The notes under the pieces were generated by a model that had not been told where the DNA came from, ran no database searches, and saw only the letters and a list, made by a program, of their open reading frames with translations. From the NCBI GenBank assembly GCA_001916065.1, contig MNRS01000026.1:1-51026 (forward strand): a stretch of 51,026 nucleotides of DNA, given 5' to 3'. This DNA comes from Clostridium sp. 28_17. GTDB taxonomy: Bacteria > Bacillota > Clostridia > TANB77 > CAG-508. The position numbers were made by a program, and so were the translations under genes. Positions 15,953-25,607 of the stretch are shown here, one piece after another (position 1 is the stretch's first letter; the number at the start of each line of letters is the position of its first letter).

Positions 15953-16834
15953 TTACGCTCTTGGATGAGCTTTTTTATAAATATCTTTTATTCCATCATC
16001 TTGAAATTGCATATATACTTGTGTTGATGATATATCTGAATGTCCAAGCATTGTTTGGATTGATTTTAAGTCTGCACCATTTTGTAATAAATGTGTTGCA
16101 AATGAATGTCTTAAAACATGTGGTGTTATGTCTTTTGTTATATGTGCTTGTTCTTTATAATATTTTATAATTTTCCAAAAACCTTGTCTTGTTAATCTTT
16201 GTCCATTAACATTTACGAATAATGCTTTTTCGTTATCATCTTTTAATAGTATTTCTCTTGCATGGTCCGTATATTCTTTTAATGCTTTTAATGACATTTT
16301 TCCTAATGGTATTATTCTTTGTTTATTTGCTTTTCTGCAGTTTACAAAACCTTCTTTAAAATCGATGTCATCTATATCTAATGATATAATTTCTGTAACT
16401 CTCATTCCTGTTGCATATGCAAATTCTAGCATTGCCTTATCTCTTATTCCTTTTAAGTCTATGTCTTTTGGTTGTTCTAGTAATAATTCTACTTCTTTAG
16501 ATGTTAACACACATGGTGCTTTTTTCTCTACTTTTGGTGATTGTATGTTTTTTGTTGGATCTTTTTTTACTTTTCCTTTTTTTAATACATATTGATAAAA
16601 AGATCTTATTGAAGCGATACATCTTGAAATAGTTGAAGGTTTTTTTCCTAATTCCTCTAAATATTCAATATAGTTGTGCATGACTTCTTCATCAACTTTA
16701 TTATATGCTACTTCGCATCCTTCTATATATCTTCTGAATTGTTTTAAGTCTCTTTTGTATGATTGTAATGTGTTGTTTGATAATTTTTTGTCATTTTCTA
16801 AAAATTCAAAAAAAAGTTTTAATTGTTTTTCCAT
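15953..16834 (-). CDS. xerD: Site-specific tyrosine recombinase XerD
   Basis: Resolves chromosome dimers at dif with XerC, at the septum. It has an N-terminal SAM-like core-binding domain and then the catalytic domain. The catalytic residues are Arg in ATGMRVTE, Lys in KANKQRIIPLG, His/Arg in HVLRHSFATH, the second His in MLGHSDISST and the nucleophile Tyr in QVYMQF. It is 293 aa, normal. It lies next to spoIIM and the YqxK/EndoQ-like gene, matching Bacillus order and arguing for the housekeeping recombinase rather than a phage integrase. Confidence 0.95.
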   Translation of the reverse strand: MEKQLKLFFEFLENDKKLSNNTLQSYKRDLKQFRRYIEGCEVAYNKVDEEVMHNYIEYLEELGKKPSTISRCIASIRSFYQYVLKKGKVKKDPTKNIQSPKVEKKAPCVLTSKEVELLLEQPKDIDLKGIRDKAMLEFAYATGMRVTEIISLDIDDIDFKEGFVNCRKANKQRIIPLGKMSLKALKEYTDHAREILLKDDNEKALFVNVNGQRLTRQGFWKIIKYYKEQAHITKDITPHVLRHSFATHLLQNGADLKSIQTMLGHSDISSTQVYMQFQDDGIKDIYKKAHPRA

Positions 16835-16921
16835 TTTTCCCTACCCCTATATTCAAAATATTTTATTTACATAAATTCTTTATATGTTATATCAAACAAT
16901 TGCAAAAAAGTAAATAGATTT

Positions 16922-17560
16922 TTAAAAATATTTAATAAAATTTTTCAAAATATTTGTTGATATTAATATCTCTACCATTGCAGAGATACATAAAAAGCAT
17001 AACATAATCACTGAAAATATTGTGTGTCTAAGTACTTCCACTTTTATATTTTCTTTATTCCTATCTTTTACTATTGATTTATATAATTTAAATCCACTTA
17101 CTCCTATTGCTAATATTGCTGGAATCAGTATTATATTTTGCAATATTAGTGCTATCAATATAAATATTATTCCTTTTCCAGTTCCTAATGTTGCAATTAC
17201 TGTTGCTATTGTATACCCTAAGCAAAATCCTTTATACATTATTATTCCAAATACTATTGGTATTCCTATAACTGTTGTTCCAAAAAACCATAATATTATT
17301 GCAAGTACTATATTCTGCATTATTGTTGTTTTTAACAATGTTGATGTTTCTAAATTCTGAGTGTTTTTTAGTTTTTCTATAAATTGTTGCATATAGTTTG
17401 TTATTTCTGTTAATTGTGTTTCTTTACTATTGTTAATAAACATTACTCCCAAAAATATTCCTACTAAAAATAATAATGTTACTAATATATATTCTTTTTT
17501 GTTATTTATTACATGGTTTACTATTGTATCCCAAATTTTTAATCGTTTGTTTCTTTTCAT
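16922..17560 (-). CDS. spoIIM: Stage II sporulation protein M
   Basis: Integral membrane protein of 212 residues. Its five hydrophobic segments fit the SpoIIM family, which with SpoIID and SpoIIP thins septal peptidoglycan during engulfment. The block GTTVIGIPIVFGIIMYKGFC with its following helix is typical. The ATG at 17560 has AAGGAG seven bases before it; a GTG eight codons earlier does not. Neighbours xerD and the EndoQ-like gene match the Bacillus locus. Confidence 0.92.
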   Translation of the reverse strand: MKRNKRLKIWDTIVNHVINNKKEYILVTLLFLVGIFLGVMFINNSKETQLTEITNYMQQFIEKLKNTQNLETSTLLKTTIMQNIVLAIILWFFGTTVIGIPIVFGIIMYKGFCLGYTIATVIATLGTGKGIIFILIALILQNIILIPAILAIGVSGFKLYKSIVKDRNKENIKVEVLRHTIFSVIMLCFLCISAMVEILISTNILKNFIKYF

Positions 17561-17667
17561 AAAAAATCTCCTTATCTTTTTCACATTTATACATAATGTG
17601 TATTCGATAAAGAGATTTTTAGAACTATTATATATAGTGAATTCTTACTATTAGAAACTTAGATTTT

Positions 17668-18855
17668 TTATAAAATTTTTCCGTAGTTTCCTCCGCCACC
17701 AGATTGAACTTTTGCATTTCCTGTTCTTGCTTTTTCTATTGAGTTTGCAACTTTTTCACCTACAACTGCTTCTATATCATCTTTTGATAATTTATGTAAT
17801 ATATTCATCTCAGTTTCAAAATTGTCTAATAATTTTTCTATTGTTTTTCCACCAACACCTGGTATAAATCCTAGTGGAACTTGATAAATATATGGTGGTC
17901 TATTTTCTGGGCTCTTAGTTTCTTTTTTGTCTTTGATTAATTCTATTCTATCAAAAACACCAAAAGTTACTTTGTTGCTTCCACAATATGGACAAACTTC
18001 TACAGGTTCTTTTGTTTCTATTGTTTGATTGCAGTTATCACAATATGTTCTATGGTATTTTCCAAGTTTAGGGTCTAATCCATAATTTGCAATTATTTTT
18101 CTTCCATCCTCATTTTTTAGTGCTTTTACAACTTCTTTAAATGATATATCTTCTACTTGCATTTTGTTGTATTCTCTGGCAATTTTTGGTAATGAATGTG
18201 CATCAGAATTTGTTACAAATGTTTTATTTTCCAATTCTGATATCTCGTCTGCCAAAAATGTATCTGAACTTAGTCCCAATTCAACTGCAAATATTTTATC
18301 ATATTTTTCTTTGAATATATTTTCTAGTCTGTCTGTACAATTTCCATAATAACTTTTGAATGGTGTAAATATGTGTGCAGGTATTAGTATTCCATTATAT
18401 TTTTCAACAATGTCTATTAGTTCATATCCTGATACGTTTGACCTTTGTGTACTTAATGTTATGTTTTTTATATGATGGCTCATCTCATTTGAAAAGCCTT
18501 TTATGTCTTTTAAATGTGGGAAGAAACATACATTATGGGCTGCTCCACATTTTCCGTTTCTGCCTTTTTCTGATGTTTCTACTTCACTTCCTAAAAGGAT
18601 ACATACTTTGTCTTTGTAAATAATTCCTCCGTCTTTTAATTCATATGCATCTCCTGTTTTTAAGAAGTTTTCTATGTCTTCTATTACATATGGTGATGCA
18701 CAGTCTATTATTCCTACTATGTTTATTCCTTTTCTTTCTGCACATTCTTTTGCTATGTTTGCAAAATTAAGACTTCTTGCTGCTGTTATTTTTATTGGTT
18801 TTCCATTTTCTGATCTTCCTATGTGTACATGTAAATCTGCAAATACTTCATACAT
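17668..18855 (-). CDS. PHP-domain protein, EndoQ/YqxK-like DNA-repair endonuclease
   Basis: The N-terminal PHP metal-dependent phosphoesterase domain opens with FADLHVHIGRS and contains later His/Asp ligands, including TNSDAHSLPK. A zinc ribbon follows (CDNCNQT and CPYCGS at about residues 270-292). A helix-hairpin-helix pair comes near the C-terminus (LGFIPGVGGKTIEKLL). This domain order matches Endonuclease Q, which cuts 5' of deaminated bases, and Bacillus YqxK. The length of 395 aa is normal; the Gly-rich tail GGGGNYGKIL is unremarkable. It lies upstream of spoIIM as in Bacillus. Confidence 0.88.
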   Translation of the reverse strand: MYEVFADLHVHIGRSENGKPIKITAARSLNFANIAKECAERKGINIVGIIDCASPYVIEDIENFLKTGDAYELKDGGIIYKDKVCILLGSEVETSEKGRNGKCGAAHNVCFFPHLKDIKGFSNEMSHHIKNITLSTQRSNVSGYELIDIVEKYNGILIPAHIFTPFKSYYGNCTDRLENIFKEKYDKIFAVELGLSSDTFLADEISELENKTFVTNSDAHSLPKIAREYNKMQVEDISFKEVVKALKNEDGRKIIANYGLDPKLGKYHRTYCDNCNQTIETKEPVEVCPYCGSNKVTFGVFDRIELIKDKKETKSPENRPPYIYQVPLGFIPGVGGKTIEKLLDNFETEMNILHKLSKDDIEAVVGEKVANSIEKARTGNAKVQSGGGGNYGKIL

Positions 18856-18935
18856 TTTTTGTTCCTCTTTCCTTTGTTTATTATATTTTGCATTTAAAAA
18901 TTAACGTTTCAATGTTACTTCTACTAATATCTCTA

Positions 18936-18971
18936 AAAATTTAGACGACTTTTAAAGCCGTCTGACAAATT
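18936..18971 (-). terminator. Probable terminator of the 19.0-19.9 kb gene pair
   Basis: Minus-strand hairpin AGACG/CGTCT extended by CTTT/AAAG, followed by AAATTTTTAG, just past the stop at 18976. Confidence 0.55.
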
Positions 18972-18975
18972 AGAA

Positions 18976-19317
18976 TTATCTTAATATTTCCTCTTCTTCC
19001 TCTATAATATATGTTTCATTTTCATCTTTAACATTTGAAATATTTTGTTTTTCCACATTATTATTTGATTTATTTTTTATTTCATCTCCTAATAAATCTT
19101 TTAATACGTCTTCACCAAACATTGCCTTATTATCAGAAACCTCCTCTACAACTTGTTCTTGTGTTTTTACTTCTTTGACCTTTTCATTAATTATAGTTTC
19201 AAATCTTTTCAAAATGCCTCCACCTATTACTGTTGACATTGAATATTCTTCTGCTACTCTTTTTAATGCATACAATGGTTGCATTTTTACGGCCCCAACT
19301 TTTCCACTCATATTCAT
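18976..19317 (-). CDS. Hypothetical protein, 113 aa
   Basis: Not recognised. The first 40 residues (MNMSGKVGAVKMQPLYALKRV and on) look folded; the rest is acidic and low in complexity, ending EEEEEILR. The ATG overlaps the stop of the gene upstream (TAATG), and AGGAGG sits nine bases before it. The two are therefore translationally coupled and probably work together. Confidence 0.7.
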   Translation of the reverse strand: MNMSGKVGAVKMQPLYALKRVAEEYSMSTVIGGGILKRFETIINEKVKEVKTQEQVVEEVSDNKAMFGEDVLKDLLGDEIKNKSNNNVEKQNISNVKDENETYIIEEEEEILR

Positions 19318-19880
19318 TATACTTCTACCTCCTGCATCATTGTTACAAACTCTTTGAATTGTTCAAAATATCTATTTTTATGTGCTTTAAAAGTTTCCAA
19401 TTCTAATTGCATAATTGCTTTTTCTGGAGTAAAACCTGCTCTTTCTGGTCTATCTAGCATCATCCCTCCAAAATTATCAACCAATTCTAAAATATCACTT
19501 TCTGGTTCTCTAGGTTCACTTCCACTATATCTATTTACTTCTTCACATATTTTACAAAATCTGTTATCAAACCCTAATGTTGATAAAAATTCTGCTCCTT
19601 TTTTTGCATAACTATGTAAACTTTCCAAACTTTGTGGTCCATCTATTTTTTTGCAGTTACATAAAAGGCATGCAGTTAATACCAAATTTGAATCTACTTC
19701 TTTTCCAACATCTGTATATTCTAAAAACATTCTTGCAATTTCTGTTTTGAATATAACTGTATTGTTAAAAAATATTGATATTCCTCTTTTTTCTCTTAGC
19801 ATTCTTTGTAACTTGTTTAGAATGTCCATTTTATTTATTAAATCTTGTTCGCCTAAAAGGTAATCCGCAAATGTTTCCAT
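19317..19880 (-). CDS. Hypothetical protein, 187 aa, coupled to the next gene
   Basis: Not confidently recognised. It is helical and soluble, with five cysteines grouped in CLLCNCKK and FCKICEE. A region LHSYAKKGAEFLSTLGFD recalls HD-domain helices, but without the His-Asp pair. It overlaps the following gene by four bases. It lies between the sporulation/repair locus and rnhA; position alone does not give a role. Confidence 0.7.
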   Translation of the reverse strand: METFADYLLGEQDLINKMDILNKLQRMLREKRGISIFFNNTVIFKTEIARMFLEYTDVGKEVDSNLVLTACLLCNCKKIDGPQSLESLHSYAKKGAEFLSTLGFDNRFCKICEEVNRYSGSEPREPESDILELVDNFGGMMLDRPERAGFTPEKAIMQLELETFKAHKNRYFEQFKEFVTMMQEVEV

Positions 19881-19982
19881 CTTTATCCCCCTACGTATTT
19901 CATAATTACTTTTATTATAATGTAAAGTATTTAATTTTGCAATATTATTTCCAAATGTAATATAATTGTAATATTTGTAAAA

Positions 19983-20417
19983 TTATAGTGTCTTTATTGC
20001 ATTTCTTGCAAGTTCGTCACATCTATTATTAAATTCATTATCCGCATGTCCTTTTACTTTAATGAATTTTACTTTATGTGTTTGAGTCATTTTATATATT
20101 TCCTGCCAAATCTCTTTATTCTTTACTGGTTCCTTATTTGACGTTTGCCAATTATTCTTTTGCCAATTATAAATCCACCCCTGTGAAAATCCATTTACCA
20201 AATATGCACTATCACTGTATAATTCAACCTCACACGGAAATTTCAACATTTTTAGTCCTTCTAATGCCGCAGTAAGTTCCATTACATTATTTGTTGTATT
20301 ATTCTTTGCTCCTGATATTTCCTTTTTTGTACCTTTGTACATTAAAACTGCACCCCATCCTCCAGGGCCTGGATTGCCTGAACAGGCACCATCTGTATAT
20401 ATAATTACTTTTTCCAT
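19983..20417 (-). CDS. rnhA: Ribonuclease HI
   Basis: Degrades RNA in RNA-DNA hybrids. The catalytic residues are visible: Asp in YTDGACSGNPGPGG, Glu in NVMELTAALEGL, Asp in YSDSAYLVNG and the late Asp in NNRCDELA. At 144 residues it is typical single-domain RNase HI without the hybrid-binding domain. It has its own promoter (20455-20483) and is divergent from tmcAL. Confidence 0.96.
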   Translation of the reverse strand: MEKVIIYTDGACSGNPGPGGWGAVLMYKGTKKEISGAKNNTTNNVMELTAALEGLKMLKFPCEVELYSDSAYLVNGFSQGWIYNWQKNNWQTSNKEPVKNKEIWQEIYKMTQTHKVKFIKVKGHADNEFNNRCDELARNAIKTL

Positions 20418-20454
20418 ATGCTTACCTTCCTTGTATTTTCTTTTATTTTATGTT

Positions 20455-20483
20455 ATTATATCAATATAGTTTAAAAATAACAA
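20455..20483 (-). promoter_or_regulatory. Promoter of rnhA
   Basis: TTGTTA and TATAAT on the minus strand with 17-base spacing, about 40 bases before the rnhA start. Confidence 0.6.
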
Positions 20484-20516
20484 GTATTTTAATATTTTTT
20501 GAAAGAAGGTGTTAAT

Positions 20517-21779
20517 TTGAGCACAGTTTTAGGAATAATTGCAGAATACAATCCATTTCATAATGGTCATTTATATCACTTAAAAGAGTCCAAGAAAGCA
20601 ACTGGTGCAGAATATACTGTTGCAATAATAAGTGGTAATTTTACACAACGTGGCTCAACTTCAATTATAGATAAATGGAAAAAAACTGAAATGGCATTAC
20701 AAAATGGTGTTGATTTAATTATAGAACTTCCTGTTTTATATTCAATTTCAAGTAGTGAAAACTTTGCAGAGGGCTCTATTAAAATATTGAATTCTTTAGG
20801 AATTATAGATTTTCTATCTTTTGGCTCTGAAACATCAAATAGCAAAATTTTAAATAATTTTGCTAATATTCTATATGATGAGCCAAAAGAGTATAAAAAA
20901 ATATTATCTAATTACTTAGATACTGGTTTATCTTTTCCTAAGGCCCGTGAAAATGCACTGCTTGAATATATAAAAAATTTTGAAGATGTTAATACAAATT
21001 TTGATAATTACCAAAACATTCTATCTTCACCAAATAATATTTTAGGAATTGAATATCTAAAGGCTTTAAAAAAATATAAAAGTTCCATAAAACCTGTTTG
21101 TATTAAAAGGTCCATAGCAGATTACAATAGTTCTGATATTTCAATTAATACTTCAATTGCAAGTGCAACTGCAATTAGAGAACTTATTAAAAATAAAAAT
21201 TTCAATACTATCAAAACCGTTATACCTGAAAAATCTTATTCAATTTTAGCAGATTGCATAAATTCAGGTTGTATAATTCCTGATTTAAATTGTTTTGAAA
21301 AAGAAATAATTTATGTATTAAGAAAAAAGTCAATTAAAGAAATAGCAAATCTTCCAGATGTATCTGAAGGATTAGAATTTTTAATAAAAAAAGCAGTAAA
21401 TTCTTGCAATACTCTTACTGAACTTTTGAATACAATAAAATCTAAAAGATATACAATTACTAGGCTTCAAAGGATTCTATTATATGCACTTCTTGACATT
21501 TCAAAAAAAGATATGAAACTTTCTAAAGAGGTTGATTCTCCATATATCAGAGTTCTTGGTTTTAATGATAATGGAAAAAAATTAATATCAAAAATTATGG
21601 ATAAAAATCCAAATCAACCATTAATTACTTCTGTTAAAAAGTTTGTTGATAATAATTCTAATACTAGCCTGCAAACTATGCTTAACAAAGATATTTTTGC
21701 AACTAATGTATATTCTTTAGGATTTAAAAATAACTCATTTGCTAATTTGGATTTTAAAAATGGAATAATAAAAGGATAA
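20517..21779 (+). CDS. tmcAL: tRNA(Met) cytidine acetate ligase (TmcAL/YlbM)
   Basis: Uses acetate and ATP to make N4-acetylcytidine at the wobble base of elongator tRNA-Met in Firmicutes. The nucleotidyltransferase signature is at the start: GIIAEYNPFHNGHLYHLKES with the HxGH motif. SGNFTQRGS and a C-terminal helical region follow. I chose the TTG at 20517 because AGAAGGTG lies five to eight bases before it; the protein is then 420 residues. It is the only gene in its transcript, ended by a strong hairpin. Confidence 0.92.
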   Translation: MSTVLGIIAEYNPFHNGHLYHLKESKKATGAEYTVAIISGNFTQRGSTSIIDKWKKTEMALQNGVDLIIELPVLYSISSSENFAEGSIKILNSLGIIDFLSFGSETSNSKILNNFANILYDEPKEYKKILSNYLDTGLSFPKARENALLEYIKNFEDVNTNFDNYQNILSSPNNILGIEYLKALKKYKSSIKPVCIKRSIADYNSSDISINTSIASATAIRELIKNKNFNTIKTVIPEKSYSILADCINSGCIIPDLNCFEKEIIYVLRKKSIKEIANLPDVSEGLEFLIKKAVNSCNTLTELLNTIKSKRYTITRLQRILLYALLDISKKDMKLSKEVDSPYIRVLGFNDNGKKLISKIMDKNPNQPLITSVKKFVDNNSNTSLQTMLNKDIFATNVYSLGFKNNSFANLDFKNGIIKG

Positions 21780-21812
21780 AAAGTGAACATCAATTATAAT
21801 GTTCACTTTTTA
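21778..21812. terminator. Bidirectional terminator between tmcAL and glgP
   Basis: A 12-13 bp perfect stem AAAAGTGAACAT/ATGTTCACTTTT with A and T tracts on either side; the left arm begins within the tmcAL stop codon. Confidence 0.9.
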
Positions 21813-21883
21813 ATATTACAAGAAAGTTCTCCGAACCTCCTATAATATAAATACTATAATATAAATATCTGATTTTCTCTATT

Positions 21884-24451
21884 TTAATCTGTAATCCATT
21901 TTACTAAATTTAAATTTTCTGAATCTAGCAACATTTCATGTTTTGGCATAACTCTAAATGTATAGCCATAATTTCCACCTGTTTTTAGTTCTATTTTTGC
22001 AGTATATTCATATGTTTTATTCTCTTCATTTTTTGATGATAATTTCATTGGAATAATACTTACATTTTCAACAATTCCATTATCCAAAATCTTACCATAA
22101 TAACATTGTGCCATAACATTACTTACATCAACGTTTGGAAGTTGAACTTCACATTTAACATCAATATTATTTCCTGCATCCATTGTAATATTATTTAAAT
22201 TATTTTTTTGTGTAATTTTTATATCTTTCCAATTTGTATATAAATTCTTTTTCCACAAATTGAATTCCGCAACATTATCAATATTTTCGTAGTATTTTTT
22301 GGTTAAATTACATAATGGAATATATAAATTATTTGTATAATCCACAAGCATTCTTGAAGTACTGTATTTTCCGCCTGTTGATGTTATAGAATTTTTCATA
22401 ATTTTCATCCATTTTTCTGAAATTCCATTTTCATCTTTTTCGTAATATGTTGGTATTATTTTTTCTTCCAATGTACGATACATACTTTGGCTATCAGCAA
22501 TATCTTGTTCTTCATATGATGTAAATTCTGCATTTGTTCCAATTGTCCATCCATTTTCCTGGTTGTATCCTTCTGCCCACCAACCATCTAAAACACTAAA
22601 GTTTATTACACCATTTACAGATGCTTTTTGTCCACTTGTTCCAGATGCTTCCATTGGTCTTCTTGGATTATTTAGCCATACATCAACGCCACTTACTAAA
22701 TATCTCGACATTGCAATATTGTAGTTTTCAAGTAAGAATATTTTTCCTTTAAATTGTGGCATCATTGATATTTCATGTATTCTTTTTATCAAATCTTGCC
22801 CTTCTTTATCTGCAGGATGTGCTTTTCCAGCAAATATTAATTGAACAGGTCTATCTGCATTATTTAAAATTTGTGTTATTCTTTCTAAATCTTTAAATAT
22901 CAAAGTTGCCCTTTTATATGTAGCAAATCTTCTTGCAAATCCTATTGTTAATGCATTTGGATTTAGTTTTGATGTAATTTCATTTATTTCTTCATAACTA
23001 TATCCTGATTTTCTTAATCTATTAGTTGTATTTTCTTTTACTATATCAAATAATTTTTGTTTTCTTTTTTGATGTATACCCCATAATTCTTGGTTTGGTA
23101 TATTGTTAATGTTTTCCCATACTTCATCTTTATAGATATTATCTTGCCAATATGGAATCAAATATTTGTTATATAATTCCTTTAATGATGGTGCCAACCA
23201 TGAGCATGTATGAATACCATTTGTTACATATGTTATTGGTGATTCATTTGCTGCAATTTCAGGCCAAACATCTCCAAATAATTCTCTTGAAACCGCTCCA
23301 TGCAATTTACTTACACCATTTTTCTTTCCCGCAACTTTTAAAGCAAATATTCCCATGTTAAATCCTGGTTCTAACTCTGTACATGGTTTCATTCCTAATT
23401 TTAAGAATTCTTCTCTGTCTAATCCCAATCTTGGCCAAAATTCTTTAAAATATTTTTCAACTAATCCTATTGGGAATATGTCATTTCCTGCAGGTACAGG
23501 TGTATGTGTTGTAAACACAGTTTTTGAACTTGCTATATCTTTTGCAACTTCAAATGATACTTTTTTCTCTTTTATTATATTTTTAATTAATTCTAATATT
23601 AAGAAAGCAGAATGTCCTTCATTCATATGATATACAGTTGGATTCAAACCTAAAGCCCTTGTTAATAAATTTGTTCCACCCATTCCAAGAATTATTTCTT
23701 GTTTAATTCTCATTTCTTGATCTCCACCATATAAATGTAATGTGACTTCTCTATCTTTAGGTGTGTTTTCGTCAATATCAGAATCCAATAAATATAATTT
23801 TATTCTTCCAACATTTATTTGCCATACTTTTAAATATACTTTTCTTTTTTCAAATTTTACATATATTTTTAGTTCTTCACCATTTTCATCTTTTACAGGA
23901 TTTATTGGTAAATTACTTAATTCAATATTATTATATTCTGTTTCTTGTTCTCCATTTTCATTTATTTTTTGATGAAAATACCCATTTTTATATAATAATC
24001 CTACTGCTACTAATGGAATGCCTAAGTCACTTGCAGATTTTAAATGGTCTCCTGACAATATTCCAAGTCCTCCTGAGTATATTGGTATTGTTTGGTCTAA
24101 TCCGTATTCTGCAGAAAAATATGCAATTAGGTCTTTTTTGTTTTCTGGGTATTTGTTTGAAAACCATGTGTTTTTGCTTGTTATATAATCGTCAAATTCT
24201 TTTGCAAGTCTATCATATTCTCTTAAAAAATCAGTATTTTCTACTACTGCTTCTAATCTGTCTTGAGATACTCTTTTTAAAAATTTGACCGGATTTTTTT
24301 CACATGTTTCCCATAAATCTCTATCTATTATTTTAAATAGTCTTAAAAATTCAGTATTCCATGACCACCATAAGTTATTTGCTATTTCAGATAACTTTCC
24401 TATTCTTTTTGGTAATTGTGGATTTACCGTTATTTTGTTAAATACATACAT
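21884..24451 (-). CDS. glgP: Alpha-glucan (glycogen/maltodextrin) phosphorylase, DUF3417 type
   Basis: GT35 phosphorylase releasing glucose-1-phosphate from alpha-glucans. It is the long bacterial form with an N-terminal DUF3417 domain (NLWWSWNTEFLRLFKIID) and 855 residues. The pyridoxal-phosphate signature reads EASGTSGQKASVNGVINFSV. The catalytic-core segments AYFSAEYGLDQTIPIYSGGL and TTHTPVPAGND are present. AGGAGG precedes the start. No other glycogen gene is near; pgi and pyk elsewhere in the window lie downstream in the same metabolism. Confidence 0.95.
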   Translation of the reverse strand: MYVFNKITVNPQLPKRIGKLSEIANNLWWSWNTEFLRLFKIIDRDLWETCEKNPVKFLKRVSQDRLEAVVENTDFLREYDRLAKEFDDYITSKNTWFSNKYPENKKDLIAYFSAEYGLDQTIPIYSGGLGILSGDHLKSASDLGIPLVAVGLLYKNGYFHQKINENGEQETEYNNIELSNLPINPVKDENGEELKIYVKFEKRKVYLKVWQINVGRIKLYLLDSDIDENTPKDREVTLHLYGGDQEMRIKQEIILGMGGTNLLTRALGLNPTVYHMNEGHSAFLILELIKNIIKEKKVSFEVAKDIASSKTVFTTHTPVPAGNDIFPIGLVEKYFKEFWPRLGLDREEFLKLGMKPCTELEPGFNMGIFALKVAGKKNGVSKLHGAVSRELFGDVWPEIAANESPITYVTNGIHTCSWLAPSLKELYNKYLIPYWQDNIYKDEVWENINNIPNQELWGIHQKRKQKLFDIVKENTTNRLRKSGYSYEEINEITSKLNPNALTIGFARRFATYKRATLIFKDLERITQILNNADRPVQLIFAGKAHPADKEGQDLIKRIHEISMMPQFKGKIFLLENYNIAMSRYLVSGVDVWLNNPRRPMEASGTSGQKASVNGVINFSVLDGWWAEGYNQENGWTIGTNAEFTSYEEQDIADSQSMYRTLEEKIIPTYYEKDENGISEKWMKIMKNSITSTGGKYSTSRMLVDYTNNLYIPLCNLTKKYYENIDNVAEFNLWKKNLYTNWKDIKITQKNNLNNITMDAGNNIDVKCEVQLPNVDVSNVMAQCYYGKILDNGIVENVSIIPMKLSSKNEENKTYEYTAKIELKTGGNYGYTFRVMPKHEMLLDSENLNLVKWITD

Positions 24452-24509
24452 TTTAATTTCCTCCTTAGTATTTTAAAGTTTTTTCTTTTTATACATTTTG
24501 CTATTATTT

Positions 24510-24824
24510 TTAGTCTCGTATATTTTCCTCTTGTTTAATGTTAAAATTTTCTTTTTTTACAATGTTTTTTTCTTCTTTTTTTTGTATATTTTTTATTGTT
24601 GGACGCGATATTTGCATTTGAACTTTATATGCATCTATTGCTCTTTTTACATTTTGTTGCGTTTCGGTTTTTTCAAGTATTTTTTCTTCATTTTCTAATA
24701 TTTCTTTGAAATTTTCTTTTTTCTTTTTAGGTTCACTGTACCTATTATTTGATTGGCTGTTTTTTTCCTTATGTTGTCTTTTGGGGATTTTGTTTGTTTG
24801 GCTAATTTTAGAAATCTTTTCCAA
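24510..24824 (-). CDS. Hypothetical highly charged protein, about 104 aa
   Basis: Not recognised. It is rich in Lys and Glu with predicted coiled coil and no hydrophobic segment. A TTG at 24824 has AAGGAGTG eight bases before it; a GTG three codons upstream would sit on the ribosome site itself. It precedes glgP by about 60 bases on the same strand. Low-complexity sequence makes its status as a true gene less certain. Confidence 0.45.
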   Translation of the reverse strand: MEKISKISQTNKIPKRQHKEKNSQSNNRYSEPKKKKENFKEILENEEKILEKTETQQNVKRAIDAYKVQMQISRPTIKNIQKKEEKNIVKKENFNIKQEENIRD

Positions 24825-24974
24825 TAACGTCACTCCTTGTTTTTGTTTTTTCTTTATCTATTATAATAATAAATTTAAAAAAGTACAAGGGGTTTTTGTT
24901 AAAATTTAATATTTATATTTTTTTACAAATTTGTAATATTATTGTAACATTTAAAATTATTTTTTACATAAGTA

Positions 24975-25003
24975 TTTATTTTTAAACTAATTTATAGTAT
25001 AAT
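24975..25003 (+). promoter_or_regulatory. Likely promoter of the NfeD/SPFH pair
   Basis: A perfect TATAAT at 24998-25003 lies 35 bases before the NfeD start; the -35 region (TTTATT) is poor. Confidence 0.45.
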
Positions 25004-25038
25004 ATAAATGTAAGTTCAAAAACAAAGGAGAAATTACT

Positions 25039-25479
25039 ATGTGGAAATTATGGTTAATAATAGCAGGACTATTTTTTGTAGGAGAAATTGCAACAGTTGG
25101 ATTTTTAATATTCTGGTTTGGAATAGGAGCACTAATTGCAATGATAGTTAGTCTATTTACATCAAACATAATAATTCAAACAACAGTATTTGTAATAACA
25201 TCAACAATATTAATTTTTGCAACAAAACCATTTGTAAAGAAATTTGTCGATGTCAAAAAAACAAACACAAACGTATACTCAATAATTGGAAAAAAAGCAC
25301 TCGTAATAAAAACTATTGACCCTATTCATTCAGTTGGTCAAATAAAATTAAATGGTGAAGTTTGGACAGCAGAAAGCGAAAACAATGAAATTATTGAAGA
25401 AGGTTCAAAAGTTGAAATTCAGGAAATCAAAGGTGTTAAAGCAATAGTAAAACCTATAAAAGTTGAAAATAAAATTTAG
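25039..25479 (+). CDS. NfeD family membrane protein
   Basis: 146 residues: two or three N-terminal hydrophobic segments (about residues 5-70), then a soluble OB-fold NfeD domain (about 80-140, KLNGEVWTAESEN). This is the short NfeD form without the ClpP-like protease. NfeD proteins pair with SPFH/flotillin proteins in membrane microdomain organisation, and the SPFH gene follows 128 bases downstream. AAAGGAG precedes the ATG. Confidence 0.9.
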   Translation: MWKLWLIIAGLFFVGEIATVGFLIFWFGIGALIAMIVSLFTSNIIIQTTVFVITSTILIFATKPFVKKFVDVKKTNTNVYSIIGKKALVIKTIDPIHSVGQIKLNGEVWTAESENNEIIEEGSKVEIQEIKGVKAIVKPIKVENKI

Positions 25480-25607
25480 TTTTTAATATTACTTTTTAAG
25501 TATTTATATAAAAGAACTACGATAAATAAAATACTATAATCAACAATCTTCATAAATTCAAGTTGAAAATTTAGTAAAAAAATCGTAGAAAAAGGAGGAA
25601 ATTTAAT

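Noticed and set aside
21884..24451. Long plus-strand frames inside glgP (for example 23761-24288)
   Set aside because: Antisense frames of low-complexity Leu/Phe/Ile composition without ribosome sites; the minus-strand phosphorylase is unambiguous.
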